Notes: a model not told the origin generated them from the letters alone. Shown: positions 16,238 to 25,434, numbered from the stretch's first letter. The stretch is DNA of 64,000 bases from an uncultured Roseobacter sp. (GCF_947499265.1 NZ_CANMNK010000008.1:1-64000); one strand, 5' to 3'. Numbers and translations: made by a program.

Positions 16238-16987
16238 TCAGCTCTTTTCAAGCGCGTGGATGATCGGCGAAAAGTCTTCGGCTTTCAGGCTCGCACCCCC
16301 GACAAGCGCGCCATCGACATTTGCGGTCGCAAAGATGTCGGCGGCATTATCGGGTTTGACCGATCCGCCGTAGAGCAGGCGGATCGCCTCACCGGTCTCT
16401 GCGCCGAAGCGCGCGACCAGTTCGGCCCGGAGTTTTGCATGGACCTCGGCGATCTGCGCCAGCGTGGGGATCTTGCCGGTGCCGATGGCCCAGATCGGTT
16501 CATAAGCGACCACCAGCGTGGCGGCGGTGCTGGCGTCCGGCACCGACCCAGCCAGTTGCGCGGTGATCACGGGCAGAGCTTCGCCAGCCTCACGTTGCGA
16601 CAGGCTTTCGCCGAGGCAGACGATGGCGATGAGCCCGTTTGACTGGGCCGCCACGGCTTTGGCCTGCACCTGTGCATCCGTATCACCGTAGGCTTCCCGG
16701 CGCTCGGAATGTCCGACAATCACATAGCCCGCGCCTGTGTCCGCGATCATGCCTGCGCTGACGTCCCCGGTGAAAGCCCCCTTGGCCTCTGCGTGGCAAT
16801 CCTGTGCGCCGATGGCGACGGGCCCGCCCGCGCAGCGCGTGCTTGCGGGGATCAGCAGCGGGTGCGGCGGGCAGATTACGATGTCGCAGGGGCTCTCTGC
16901 ATGGCTCGCTATGAGCCCGTCAAGCACGCTCAGGCCTGCCTGCGTGCCATTCATCTTCCAATTGCCCGCTGCCATTTTCTGCCGCAT
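16238..16987 (-). CDS. tpiA: Triosephosphate isomerase
   Basis: 249 residues; interconverts glyceraldehyde 3-phosphate and dihydroxyacetone phosphate in glycolysis and gluconeogenesis. ATG 16987 has AGGAG upstream; the longer open frame is rejected. The substrate-binding region GNWKMNG is at 8-14 with K11, the catalytic histidine is in VGHSERR and the catalytic glutamate in YEPIWAIGTG. The phosphate loop is LYGGSVKPDN near the end. Single gene, convergent with dctM. Confidence 0.95.
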   Translation of the reverse strand: MRQKMAAGNWKMNGTQAGLSVLDGLIASHAESPCDIVICPPHPLLIPASTRCAGGPVAIGAQDCHAEAKGAFTGDVSAGMIADTGAGYVIVGHSERREAYGDTDAQVQAKAVAAQSNGLIAIVCLGESLSQREAGEALPVITAQLAGSVPDASTAATLVVAYEPIWAIGTGKIPTLAQIAEVHAKLRAELVARFGAETGEAIRLLYGGSVKPDNAADIFATANVDGALVGGASLKAEDFSPIIHALEKS

Positions 16988-17111
16988 GAAACTCTCCTGC
17001 CCTGATGTTTCCCCTTTGGTAACAGCCTGATCCTGTCGCGGCAATCGACCAGCGCTGCTTGCGCCGCAGTTGTTCCTGTGGCAGGGGCAGGCTGACAGGT
17101 TTCGGAGACGC

Positions 17112-18020
17112 ATGATGATCCCCAGGTTGGACGCCCGATTGATGGTAGAAGGTGACGCCGACACCATGGCGCAACTGCGCGCGGCGGCGACGGGCATCGG
17201 GTTTTTCACCGTTTTCAACACCGATCTGACACCGGTAAGGATGCAGGATGTACTGGCGCAGTACCGGGCGTTTTTCCTCTTGCCGGAGGCGGAAAAAGCC
17301 ACCATCGACATGGCCCGCACCGGGGCAAATCGCGGGTGGGGGGCGTCTGGTTCCGAACAGGTCGATCCGGCGGCCAACCCCGACTACAAACAGTTCTTTG
17401 ACAGCGGCTTCACGCTGCCAGCGGATGACCCGCGCGGTGTCTTGCCGGTCTATGCGCCCAACCAGTGGCCCGCGTCGCTGCCTGCGTTCCGGCGCGAGAT
17501 CGAGCGTTACTATGATCAGGCGCGCGGCGTTGCGATGGATGTTCTGCACGGGATCGCCCGGGCAATTGACGCGCCTGATGATTACTTCGACGAGGCGTTT
17601 GAGACACCGATGGCGCTGTTGCGGGGGAACTACTATCCGGCCCGGCCGGCCTGGGCGACGGCGCGGGATTTCGGCATCGCCACGCATACCGATTATGGCT
17701 GTCTGACCCTGCTGGCCACGGATGGCGGGCCGGGGTTGGAGGTGCGCAAGCGGGGCGGTGGGTGGATCCCGGTATCAGCCCCACCGGGCGAGTTTGTGAT
17801 CAATTTCGGCGAGATGATGGAGATCTGGACGGATGGTCTGGTACGCGCCACGCCGCACCGGGTGATCGGGACCGACCTTGAACGCATCTCCATCCCGTTG
17901 TTTTTCAACCCGTCCCATGACACCAACATCGCGCCGCGCGGATCAGGCAAGACCATGCTGGCGGGCGATCACCTATCGCGGCGCTTTGCCGAAACCTATG
18001 TGCATTTGAAAAAACCCTGA
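17112..18020 (+). CDS. 2-oxoglutarate/Fe(II) oxygenase, isopenicillin-N-synthase-like
   Basis: 302 residues from ATG 17112 (GGAG just upstream). The non-haem iron ligands are visible as HxD in ATHTDYGCLTLL and the distal histidine in RATPHRV, followed by RISIPLF whose arginine and serine bind the 2-oxoglutarate carboxylate. The N-terminal DIOX_N-like domain (about 15-110) includes RGWGASGSEQVD. Bacterial members oxidise varied small molecules; the substrate here is unknown. It is divergent from tpiA and nearly abuts the opposite-strand Fe-S carrier gene. Confidence 0.88.
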   Translation: MMIPRLDARLMVEGDADTMAQLRAAATGIGFFTVFNTDLTPVRMQDVLAQYRAFFLLPEAEKATIDMARTGANRGWGASGSEQVDPAANPDYKQFFDSGFTLPADDPRGVLPVYAPNQWPASLPAFRREIERYYDQARGVAMDVLHGIARAIDAPDDYFDEAFETPMALLRGNYYPARPAWATARDFGIATHTDYGCLTLLATDGGPGLEVRKRGGGWIPVSAPPGEFVINFGEMMEIWTDGLVRATPHRVIGTDLERISIPLFFNPSHDTNIAPRGSGKTMLAGDHLSRRFAETYVHLKKP

Positions 18021-18024
18021 GAGG

Positions 18025-18369
18025 TCAGCCGAATTTGATCGATTCACCGCAACCGCAGGCCTCGGTGACATTTGGATTGCGGAACTTGAAGCCGCTTTCC
18101 AGCAGGGAGGTTTCATAGTCGATCTCGGTGCCGAAGAGGAACATCTGCGCCATTGGGGCGATCATCACGCGCGCGCCGTCCTGTTCCACGATCTCGTCGT
18201 TGGGATCGGTTTCCTCGACATATTCCATGGTGTACTCCATGCCCGCACAACCGCCTTTCTTGACGCCGATGCGCAGACCCGCATGACCCGCTGAGGTCAT
18301 GAGTTTGGAAACCTGTGCGGCGGCCTTGGGGGTCAGTGTGACGGCTTGCTTGCCGGGAATACCAAACAT
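18025..18369 (-). CDS. A-type Fe-S carrier (HesB/IscA/ErpA family)
   Basis: 114 residues; binds and delivers Fe-S clusters. The three conserved cysteines are C41 (GGCAGMEY) and C105/C107 (ACGCG). GGAGAGG precedes ATG 18369. With the SufT-like gene 0.6 kb upstream on the same strand it looks like a satellite of the SUF system (SufA-like), although the main suf operon is not in this window. ErpA, IscA and SufA cannot be told apart securely from sequence alone. Confidence 0.9.
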   Translation of the reverse strand: MFGIPGKQAVTLTPKAAAQVSKLMTSAGHAGLRIGVKKGGCAGMEYTMEYVEETDPNDEIVEQDGARVMIAPMAQMFLFGTEIDYETSLLESGFKFRNPNVTEACGCGESIKFG

Positions 18370-18392
18370 GGAACCTCTCCTTTGACGCCAAT

Positions 18393-18959
18393 CTAAGCAG
18401 TCTGAGCGCGCGGGACAAGCGGGCGCGCGGGATTTCCTGCGACCGTCACCCCGGCTGAAACACTCCGGGTGACCACGGCACCGGCGCCGATGACCGCATC
18501 GTCGCCCACCGTCACCCCCGGCAGGATGATTGCGCCGCCGCCAATCCAGACATTCCGTCCGATTTCAATGGGTTGGCCAAACTCCAACCCGGCATCCCGT
18601 TGATGCGGCGCGCGCGGATGATCTGCGGTGAGGATTTGTACCAGTGGTCCAATCTGGGTTTTGTCGCCGATGCGAATGGTACAGACGTCCAGCAATACAC
18701 AACCGTAGTTGAAAAAGACATCTGCGCCGAGATGGATGTTATAGCCATAATCGGTATAAAAGGGGGTGCGCAGTGCGCAACTTGAGCCGCGGCTTCCAAG
18801 CCATTGATCCAGAATGGTTTTGCGCTCTTCGACGTCCGACACAATGGTCGCATTATACTGGCGCTGCAGGGTTTGACTGCGGGCGCGATCCCGCACAAGT
18901 TCTGCATCCCCGGGCAAATACATCTCGCCCGCGATCATTTTCTGTTTTTCGGTTGTCAT
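18393..18959 (-). CDS. Maltose/galactoside O-acetyltransferase family
   Basis: 188 residues. An N-terminal Mac domain (MIAGEMYLPGDAELVRDR) is followed by left-handed beta-helix hexapeptide repeats (about 75-180), including the catalytic histidine region TADHPRAPHQRD and NVWIGGGAIILPGV. It transfers acetyl from acetyl-CoA to a sugar hydroxyl; the true substrate is uncertain. It sits between two Fe-S assembly genes on the same strand with gaps of 23 and 8 bases, so it is probably co-transcribed, although no functional link is obvious. Confidence 0.9.
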   Translation of the reverse strand: MTTEKQKMIAGEMYLPGDAELVRDRARSQTLQRQYNATIVSDVEERKTILDQWLGSRGSSCALRTPFYTDYGYNIHLGADVFFNYGCVLLDVCTIRIGDKTQIGPLVQILTADHPRAPHQRDAGLEFGQPIEIGRNVWIGGGAIILPGVTVGDDAVIGAGAVVTRSVSAGVTVAGNPARPLVPRAQTA

Positions 18960-18967
18960 TGGGGGGC

Positions 18968-19330
18968 TTACATAAAGCCCAGTTCGAGCCGCGCCTCGTC
19001 AGACATCATATCCATGCCCCAGGGCGGCTCCCAGACCAGCTCGACATTGACGTGTTTGACGCCGGCAATCGGCTCTACCGCGTCGGCCACCCAGCCGGGC
19101 ATTTCCCCCGCCACGGGGCACCCGGGCGCGGTCAGCGACATCTTGATGGCCACTTCGCTTTCATCATTGATATCAATGGTATAGATCAGGCCCAGCTCGT
19201 AGATATTGACCGGGATTTCCGGGTCATACACGCTCCGGCACGCTTCGACGATCTGCTCATAGAGCGGATGGTCTGTTGAGGAGGGCGCAATCAGAGGTGC
19301 GCCTTCGAGCGGTTCGGGTGCATTGTTCAT
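18968..19330 (-). CDS. sufT: SufT-like Fe-S assembly protein (MIP18/DUF59)
   Basis: 120 residues. The DUF59 signature DPEIPVNIYELGLIY is at 36-50, and the conserved cysteine C71 is in LTAPGCPVAGEMP. SufT proteins help Fe-S cluster maturation, especially under high demand. First gene of a minus-strand group with an acetyltransferase and an A-type carrier. The 178-base region to the divergent monooxygenase should hold its promoter. Confidence 0.88.
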   Translation of the reverse strand: MNNAPEPLEGAPLIAPSSTDHPLYEQIVEACRSVYDPEIPVNIYELGLIYTIDINDESEVAIKMSLTAPGCPVAGEMPGWVADAVEPIAGVKHVNVELVWEPPWGMDMMSDEARLELGFM

Positions 19331-19508
19331 CGAGGGCCTCTCTTATTCCTTAGCGTTTTATATAGGAATTTCGACGGGGGCGTAAAGGGGTCTGGAGGGT
19401 GATTGCTCTTCGCCTATGCCCCGGCGGGCACCACCGGGTACAAAAGTATGCCTCGCCTGAGAGAACAGGTTCTGCCACACTTCTTCTCGTCTGACGGGAG
19501 GTAGATGC

Positions 19509-21311
19509 ATGCTGGATACAACGACCAACGACCAGGTAACGGATTTTCTGGATAGATTTGGGGCAGCGCTGGAAGCGGGTGACATTGATGCCGCCGCAGC
19601 GCTGTTTCAGACCGATTGCTATTGGCGCGATCTGGTCACATTCACATGGAATATCAAAACGATGGAAGGCCAGGATCAGGTGCGCGACATGCTGGATGCG
19701 CAGCTCTCTGCCACCAAACCCACAGCCTGGCGCGTTGCCGAGGGCGAAATGGCGACGGAAGACGGCGGAATCATCACCGCCTGGATCAGTTTCGAGACCG
19801 CCGTAGCACGTGGATATGGGCTGGTCCGGCTCAAGGACGGGCTGATCTGGACCCTTTTGACGACCATGGTCGAGTTGAAAGGGCATGAGGAACCGCTGGG
19901 CTACGAACGTCCATTGGGGGCCAAACATGGGGCGGGCAAACACCGGCTGACTTGGGCCGAAGAGCTTGAAAAAGAACGCGCGGAGCTGGGCTACAAGACG
20001 CAACCCTATACTGTGATCATCGGCGGCGGGCAGGGCGGCATCGCGCTGGGTGCGCGGTTGCGGCAATTGGGTGTGCCCACGATCATCGTGGAGAAAAACG
20101 ACCGGCCCGGTGACAGCTGGCGCAACCGCTATAAATCTCTCTGCCTGCATGATCCGGTCTGGTATGACCATCTGCCCTATCTGCCATTCCCGCCGAATTG
20201 GCCGGTTTTTGCCCCCAAGGACAAGATCGGCGACTGGCTGGAGATGTATACCAAGATCATGGAGCTGAACTACTGGACCCGCTCTACGGTTCAGAACGCA
20301 AAATACCACGCCGCGACCAAGGAATGGGTCGTGACCGTCGACCGTGATGGCGAAGAGGTTGTGCTGAAACCAAAGCAACTGATCTTTGCCACCGGCATGT
20401 CGGGCAAGGCCAATATGCCTGAGCTGCCGGGCATGGACAGTTTCAAAGGCGATCAACATCATTCCAGCGCGCATCCGGGTCCGGATGGATATGCCGGGAA
20501 AAAGGCGGTGGTCATTGGGTCAAACAACTCCGCCCATGACATTTGTGCCGCCCTTTGGGAGGCTGATGTGGACGTGACGATGGTGCAGCGGTCGTCGACC
20601 CATATCGTGCGCTCCGAGCCGCTCATGGAAATCGGGTTGGGCGATCTTTATTCCGAGCGCGCGGTCGAGGCCGGGATGACGCATCACAAGGCCGATCTGA
20701 TCTTTGCCTCGCTGCCCTACAGGATCCTGCATGAATTCCAGATCCCGGTTTATGACAAGATCAAGGAAGTGGACGCGGAGTTCTACGCCGGGCTTGAGAA
20801 AGCCGGTTTCCAGCTCGATTGGGGCGCGGACAATTCCGGTCTCTTCATGAAATATCTGCGGCGCGGGTCGGGGTATTACATCGACGTGGGCGCGAGCCAG
20901 CTGGTGATCGATGGCAAGATCAAACTGGCGCACGGACAGGTCACGGAAGTGGTCGAGGATGGGGTGGTCCTGGACAATGGCACCAAGCTGAAGGCGGATG
21001 TGATTGTCTACGCCACGGGTTACGGGTCGATGAACGGCTGGGTGGCCGATATCATCGATCAGGATACCGCGGATAAAGTCGGCAAAGTCTGGGGGCTGGG
21101 CTCCGATACGCCGAAAGATCCCGGGCCCTGGGAGGGCGAGCAGCGGAATATGTGGAAGCCGACGCAGGTTGACGCGCTGTGGTTCCACGGCGGCAATCTG
21201 CACCAGTCCCGGCACTATTCGCAGTTCCTGTCGCTGCAGATCAAAGCGCGGTACGAAGGCATCGACACGCCGGTCTATGGCTTGCAGGAAGTGCATCACA
21301 ACGGTCGGTGA
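19509..21311 (+). CDS. Flavin-containing monooxygenase with N-terminal NTF2-like domain
   Basis: 600 residues. Residues 1-130 form an NTF2/SnoaL-like domain (FGAALEAGDIDAAAALFQTD). The rest is a class-B-like flavoprotein monooxygenase: FAD loop VIIGGGQGGIALGARL near 170-185, an FATGMSGKANMP segment, and an NADPH loop at VVIGSNNSAHDI. These enzymes insert oxygen into N, S or ketone substrates. The classical FxGxxxHxxxY fingerprint is modified (FKGDQHHSSAH), so substrate type is open. This is not the trimethylamine monooxygenase, which is shorter and lacks the NTF2 head. A terminator follows. Confidence 0.87.
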   Translation: MLDTTTNDQVTDFLDRFGAALEAGDIDAAAALFQTDCYWRDLVTFTWNIKTMEGQDQVRDMLDAQLSATKPTAWRVAEGEMATEDGGIITAWISFETAVARGYGLVRLKDGLIWTLLTTMVELKGHEEPLGYERPLGAKHGAGKHRLTWAEELEKERAELGYKTQPYTVIIGGGQGGIALGARLRQLGVPTIIVEKNDRPGDSWRNRYKSLCLHDPVWYDHLPYLPFPPNWPVFAPKDKIGDWLEMYTKIMELNYWTRSTVQNAKYHAATKEWVVTVDRDGEEVVLKPKQLIFATGMSGKANMPELPGMDSFKGDQHHSSAHPGPDGYAGKKAVVIGSNNSAHDICAALWEADVDVTMVQRSSTHIVRSEPLMEIGLGDLYSERAVEAGMTHHKADLIFASLPYRILHEFQIPVYDKIKEVDAEFYAGLEKAGFQLDWGADNSGLFMKYLRRGSGYYIDVGASQLVIDGKIKLAHGQVTEVVEDGVVLDNGTKLKADVIVYATGYGSMNGWVADIIDQDTADKVGKVWGLGSDTPKDPGPWEGEQRNMWKPTQVDALWFHGGNLHQSRHYSQFLSLQIKARYEGIDTPVYGLQEVHHNGR

Positions 21312-21318
21312 GGTTCGC

Positions 21319-21350
21319 AGCGGCGGCCCTCAAAAGGACCGCCGCTTTAT
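21319..21350 (+). terminator. Intrinsic terminator of the monooxygenase gene
   Basis: AGCGGCGG-c-CCT / AGG-a-CCGCCGCT with a CAAA loop and TTTAT after it, 8 bases past the stop. Confidence 0.75.
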
Positions 21351-21418
21351 TGGCTGCTCCGCAACGGGTATTTCAACAGCCGCGGCGCGCGCCTGAGCGT
21401 TTCTCTTGACGGCAAATA

Positions 21419-21916
21419 CTAGAGCCGCAGCGTCATGAAGGCGCTGTTTCGAGGTTTTCCGTCGATCCTGAGGTTGTCGGAAAAGGTGGCAACATGTTCG
21501 AAACCCTGTCCTTCGTAGAAGGCCCGGGCGCGCAGGTTTTCGGTATCCACAAAGAGTTCAAGCTGCGCGAGCCCATTGCCTTTTGCCTCGGCGATGACAC
21601 CTGCCATCATGGTCTTTGCGGCACCTGATCCCTGTCGGCTTCGGGTAACAAAAAACGGCCCGATTTCACCGCGATGGCGGATCCGTTCCAGCTGCTGAGG
21701 GCGATAACCGCAGAACCCGACAAGTGCCTCACCCGCGAAAACACCCCTCATCCCATGGTAGCCCAGGATTTCACGACAGCGATCAAGGTCGATCGCTTCC
21801 GTCTCGTCAAATGTGGTCAGAAATCCCAATGGGAAATCGCGCGCGCCTTCCAGCCGCAGCTCCCGCCATGCTTCGGCATGCTCAGACGTGAGGGTTTTGT
21901 AGATGAAACGTGACAT
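21419..21916 (-). CDS. GNAT family N-acetyltransferase
   Basis: 165 residues from ATG 21916; a TTG five codons upstream is possible. The acetyl-CoA loop is recognisable as VTRSRQGSGAAKTMM, followed by the usual ELFVDTENLRARAFYEGQGF segment. Acceptor unknown. The gene is monocistronic between the convergent monooxygenase and the upstream RimK-type gene. Confidence 0.85.
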   Translation of the reverse strand: MSRFIYKTLTSEHAEAWRELRLEGARDFPLGFLTTFDETEAIDLDRCREILGYHGMRGVFAGEALVGFCGYRPQQLERIRHRGEIGPFFVTRSRQGSGAAKTMMAGVIAEAKGNGLAQLELFVDTENLRARAFYEGQGFEHVATFSDNLRIDGKPRNSAFMTLRL

Positions 21917-22031
21917 TGGCAGTTCGATCAATGAGCCATGTTGCCTGTGGAGTGGGTGGGTAACATGACCAGTGCGGAAAGCTCATGGGTTTGGCGGGCG
22001 GTTCTTTGTCATAGCAGGGCTGGAGGTCGGT

Positions 22032-23411
22032 TTAGCTGCGGCGTTTACGGGCGGGTTGCGGACGCACACGGGTTTCGATTTCATCGTAAAGTTTGCCGAC
22101 GATGTCCTTGCCCGTTGCGTTCTCGATGCCCTCGAAGCCGGGCGAGGAATTCACCTCCAGCACTTTTGGTCCCGCCTCGGAGCGCAAGAGATCTACACCC
22201 GCTTTACCGAGGCCAAAGGCGCGGGCGGCGCGCACAGCTGTTTCGCGCTCAGCTTTGGTGATGCGCACGACCTTTGCCGAGCCGCCGCGGTGCAGGTTGG
22301 AGCGAAAGTCGCCTTCTGCACCGGTGCGTTTCATGGCCGCCACCACCTTGCCCGCGATCACCAGACAGCGGATGTCTTCGCCCGCCGCTTCCTTCACAAA
22401 ATCCTGCACCAGAAAATTGGCCTTCAGCCCGCGAAAGGCGTCGATCACGGATTCAGCGGCTTTTTTGGTTTCGGCCAGCACAACTCCCTTGCCTTGGGTG
22501 GATTCCAGCAGTTTCACGATCAGCGGCGCGGTGCCCACCAACCCCATGAGGTTGGAGGTGTCCTTGGGGGAGGCGGCAAAGGCCGTCGTCGGCATGCCGA
22601 TTTTTTTCGAGGCCAGGACCTGATGCGCGTGTAGCTTGTCGCGGGATGCGGTGATCCCGGCAGAACCGTTCACGCAATAGGTGCCGATGGTTTCAAACTG
22701 CCGGATCACTGCGGTGCCATAGGGCGTGATCGAGGCACCGATCCGCGGGATCACCGCGTCATAGCGGGGGAGGCGTTTGCCGTCATAGTGGACTTCGGGC
22801 GCCATGGTGTTGATCGCCATATAGCACCGGGTGGTGTTGATGGCCTCGACGGTATGGCCGCGCGCCTCGCCAACCTCGACGAGGCGGCGGGTGGAGTAGT
22901 TGTCTTCGCGGCTCAGCACGGCGATCCGCAGGGCGCGTTTCGGTGCGCGGCTTTTCAGCGCGGAGGTGTGATAGACATCGTAGCTGAGATCCGGTTGCAG
23001 GCGTTTCTCGGTCGGCGAGATGGAGATATGGTCGCTGAGCGCCTGTCGCCCCAGCAGCATACGCGACGACATCGAACCGCGGTTGGTGAGGGTGATTTCA
23101 ATGGGCCAGCTTTGCTCTCCGACCGCGAGGGTGGAGGCGATCACAAAGCGCTGTTCCGTCTCGCCATTGGAGGAGGTCACCTCGCGGCGGTCCACCAGCG
23201 GGGCGGAGCAGGTGATGGCCACATCCTGACGCCCGGATATGGGGTGCACGTTAAAGCGGACTTTGGGGTGTTTGGCGGGTCCGAACACCTCGATGTCATG
23301 CGCGTGCAGGGCGGAGGTGCGGGCGCCGGTGTCCACCTTTGCCTTGATCGCAGGCAGGCCCAGATCGGGCAGCGCCACCCATTCTTCCCAGCCGAATGTC
23401 AGCTTCTCCAT
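22032..23411 (-). CDS. rimK: RimB-RimK fusion: retropepsin-like domain plus ATP-grasp glutamate ligase
   Basis: 459 residues from ATG 23411 (GGGGA upstream). Residues 1-150 match the RimB/ATP-dependent zinc protease family, with the retropepsin-like [12 protein letters not shown] (26-37). Residues 165-450 are RimK-type ATP-grasp, with the [10 protein letters not shown] loop, [13 protein letters not shown]-binding loop and metal-binding [14 protein letters not shown] (417-430). RimK adds glutamates to the C terminus of ribosomal protein S6; RimB, encoded separately in Pseudomonas, affects that activity. Joining both in one chain implies fixed 1:1 coupling. The target here could be S6 or another protein. 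Confidence 0.88.
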   Translation of the reverse strand: MEKLTFGWEEWVALPDLGLPAIKAKVDTGARTSALHAHDIEVFGPAKHPKVRFNVHPISGRQDVAITCSAPLVDRREVTSSNGETEQRFVIASTLAVGEQSWPIEITLTNRGSMSSRMLLGRQALSDHISISPTEKRLQPDLSYDVYHTSALKSRAPKRALRIAVLSREDNYSTRRLVEVGEARGHTVEAINTTRCYMAINTMAPEVHYDGKRLPRYDAVIPRIGASITPYGTAVIRQFETIGTYCVNGSAGITASRDKLHAHQVLASKKIGMPTTAFAASPKDTSNLMGLVGTAPLIVKLLESTQGKGVVLAETKKAAESVIDAFRGLKANFLVQDFVKEAAGEDIRCLVIAGKVVAAMKRTGAEGDFRSNLHRGGSAKVVRITKAERETAVRAARAFGLGKAGVDLLRSEAGPKVLEVNSSPGFEGIENATGKDIVGKLYDEIETRVRPQPARKRRS

Positions 23412-23541
23412 CCCGGTCCCCTTTTTCATTTTGAAAAGGGGTAACAGGTGCATCTTGTGACCTCAACCAATTGGGGAAATCTGCGCGCGGTGACTTTTGT
23501 TTGGCTCAGGCAAAGGTCTGCGCCCGTTTTTGCCTCCGGCG

Positions 23542-23564
23542 GGGATATTTCAGGCCAGAAGAAG
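23542..23564 (-). repeat. 23-nt recurrent 3'-end motif, copy 2
   Basis: GGGATATTT-CA-GGCCAGAAGAAG, preceded on the plus strand by TGCCTCCGGC. On the minus strand it begins two bases after the nfeD-like stop codon, the same placement as copy 1 after tpiA. Confidence 0.75.
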
Positions 23565-23565
23565 A

Positions 23566-23841
23566 TCAGGTGTCGTTGATGTCATCATGCACGATCCGGG
23601 CGCCGGTGGATTGCTTGCGAAAGGCGATGCGCAACAAAATCCAGGCAACCAGCGACAGGCCCGCGAAAGTGGCGAGCAGCGCGGCGGCGCTGAAGCCGGG
23701 CGCGGCCAAGACCACAGCCACCATTGCGAGCGCTCCCAGCGCAAATCCGAGAAAAATGAAGCCGGGCACCATGACCTCGATCACGGCAAGCGCCAGCGCT
23801 GCGGCCATCCAAACCCACCAGAGGTCGAGCAGATCGGTCAC
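23566..23841 (-). CDS. Short NfeD-like membrane protein
   Basis: 91 residues with two or three membrane helices (about 8-28, 30-48, 50-70) and a short polar tail. It corresponds to the membrane part of NfeD proteins and lacks the usual soluble OB-fold domain. NfeD genes typically pair with SPFH genes, as here: its start overlaps the SPFH stop as ATGA. Such pairs build membrane microdomains, and the NfeD member is thought to modulate the SPFH oligomer. Confidence 0.82.
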   Translation of the reverse strand: MTDLLDLWWVWMAAALALAVIEVMVPGFIFLGFALGALAMVAVVLAAPGFSAAALLATFAGLSLVAWILLRIAFRKQSTGARIVHDDINDT

Positions 23842-24734
23842 GCGCCGCGTCCTTTGAGCAGCTTGAAGGCATCACCGAAGGCTTCGATGGCCTGCGCGGG
23901 CACCACGATGGTTTGTTTGCCTTCGCCAGATCCAAGCGCATTCAACGCGTCCACCTGTTTCAGGGCAATCTGATATTGCGCGGCCTCAAGCCCATTTTCG
24001 TTGATCGCGGTTGCAACAACCTGGGTGGCGTAGGCTTCGGCGTCTGCCAGAATGCGCCGCGCCTTGGCGGTTTGTTCCGAGGCATAGAGCTCTGCGTCAG
24101 CGGCCAGTTCCACGGCGCGTTTTGAACCTTCGGCTTCGGTCACCTGGGCCCGGCGGGCGCGCTCGGCGTTCAACTGTTGCAGCATGGCGTCGCGGGTGGC
24201 CTGATCAAGGTTCACGTCCAGGATTTCAGCGCGAGTGACCTCGATCCCCCAATCGTCTACCGCATCCTCAACCAGTGCCTTGATGGTTGTGATCAGATGC
24301 GACCGGTTGGCCTGCACATCGTCCAGGTCCATCTTGCCGATCTCGGCCCGCACGATCCCCGCTACCGTCGTGGCAATCGCTGCATCGACATCGCGGATCC
24401 GGTAGACGGTCTTTTCGGGCTCGGTGATGCGGTAGAACACCGATGTTTCAACCTGCACCAGCACGTTATCCTTGGTGATTGCGTCCTGGCTGGCGTTGGG
24501 CAACTGCCGCTCCAGAATGGAAATCTCATGGGCCACGCGGTCAATGAAGGGCACGATCAGATTGATGCCCGGGCCAAGCACCGCGCGCAGGCGGCCAAAA
24601 CGTTCGATCACGTATTTTTCGGACTGCGGCACGATCTTGACCGCTTTCACCACCAGAACGATGAAGAGGGCGGCCAAAAGCAGGAAAACCAACGAGCTTT
24701 CGATCAGGGAGAGGATGAGTGTTTCAATGTCCAC
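23838..24734 (-). CDS. SPFH/band-7 (stomatin/QmcA-like) protein
   Basis: 298 residues. One N-terminal membrane helix (about 12-34) is followed by the SPFH domain (IVPQSEKYVIERFGRL onward, about 38-200) and an Ala/Glu/Arg-rich coiled coil (about 200-265) that drives ring formation. QmcA/stomatin-like proteins organise membrane protein complexes and often associate with FtsH-type proteolysis. First gene of a two-gene operon with the NfeD-like protein. Confidence 0.9.
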   Translation of the reverse strand: MDIETLILSLIESSLVFLLLAALFIVLVVKAVKIVPQSEKYVIERFGRLRAVLGPGINLIVPFIDRVAHEISILERQLPNASQDAITKDNVLVQVETSVFYRITEPEKTVYRIRDVDAAIATTVAGIVRAEIGKMDLDDVQANRSHLITTIKALVEDAVDDWGIEVTRAEILDVNLDQATRDAMLQQLNAERARRAQVTEAEGSKRAVELAADAELYASEQTAKARRILADAEAYATQVVATAINENGLEAAQYQIALKQVDALNALGSGEGKQTIVVPAQAIEAFGDAFKLLKGRGA

Positions 24735-25434
24735 GCGCGGCGGTCCTTTTTGTTTATTCTGTCACAGATGTGATTGTTGCGACGCTTAAATGCAAGAATT
24801 GAAAAAAGGCTTAGCATGGCTACGAAAATAAAAACGCGTCGCCACAAGCGTGTTGATTCACTCCGAAGCTGCGATCGGCATCGGAGTGATGCTCCATCGG
24901 CACCTAGCATTCGGGGAGTTTGGATCGACATCCTTATACTCGTTTGGGGCGACCCGCCGCCAATTGTCAAACGACCCTCTCACAGGGTTAGCTTCCACCC
25001 ATCCACGCCCGTGTTCGTAAAACGTCTCGTCATCCAACCCCGTCTCAACCATTTGGCACAATACGATTCATTCAGCTTTACCATGGCGATATCTGCACCT
25101 TCGAAATATGTCCCGGTAAGATACGAATTCCTTATTTCCGCCTAGCGCAGATGGCATTTTAAAGGTTTTCGGATATCAACTTCGTATCGTTAATGTTGGC
25201 TTTGAAGAGGCTCGGCTCTTGCAATCTTGCGTGGCGAAGACCGGCACTCAAAAGCTTGACGCCCAGAAATCCGAACCATGTATTTCGGTCATTCCTGACC
25301 CATGCCTTAATGCGGTTCAGATGGTCCTGATCTTTCGCGAAATGGCCCCAGCCAAAAATGAAAATAGGGTGGCGTAGCACACGCGCGCAATCAAGGGGCT
25401 TGGATTGCTGCGGGATTTGCGCCAAAGGGGCGGC
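24735..25434. other. Lower-GC gene-poor stretch with possible ORF remnants
   Basis: About 700 bases between the divergent SPFH and tgt genes, visibly poorer in GC and in codon bias than the neighbours. Two short minus-strand frames read like protein pieces without clean starts: 24858-25061 (contains ETFYEHGRGW and SFDNWRRVAPNEY) and 25159-25425 (contains HPIFIFGWGHFAKDQ). Neither has a ribosome-binding site or a family I recognise. They may be the remains of an inserted segment. The promoters of SPFH and tgt must lie at the two ends. Confidence 0.5.

Noticed and set aside
24774-25145. Plus-strand 123-codon frame in the gene-poor stretch
   Set aside because: Arg/Ser/Pro-rich, with no ribosome site and no similarity to any family I know; reported only as part of the region.
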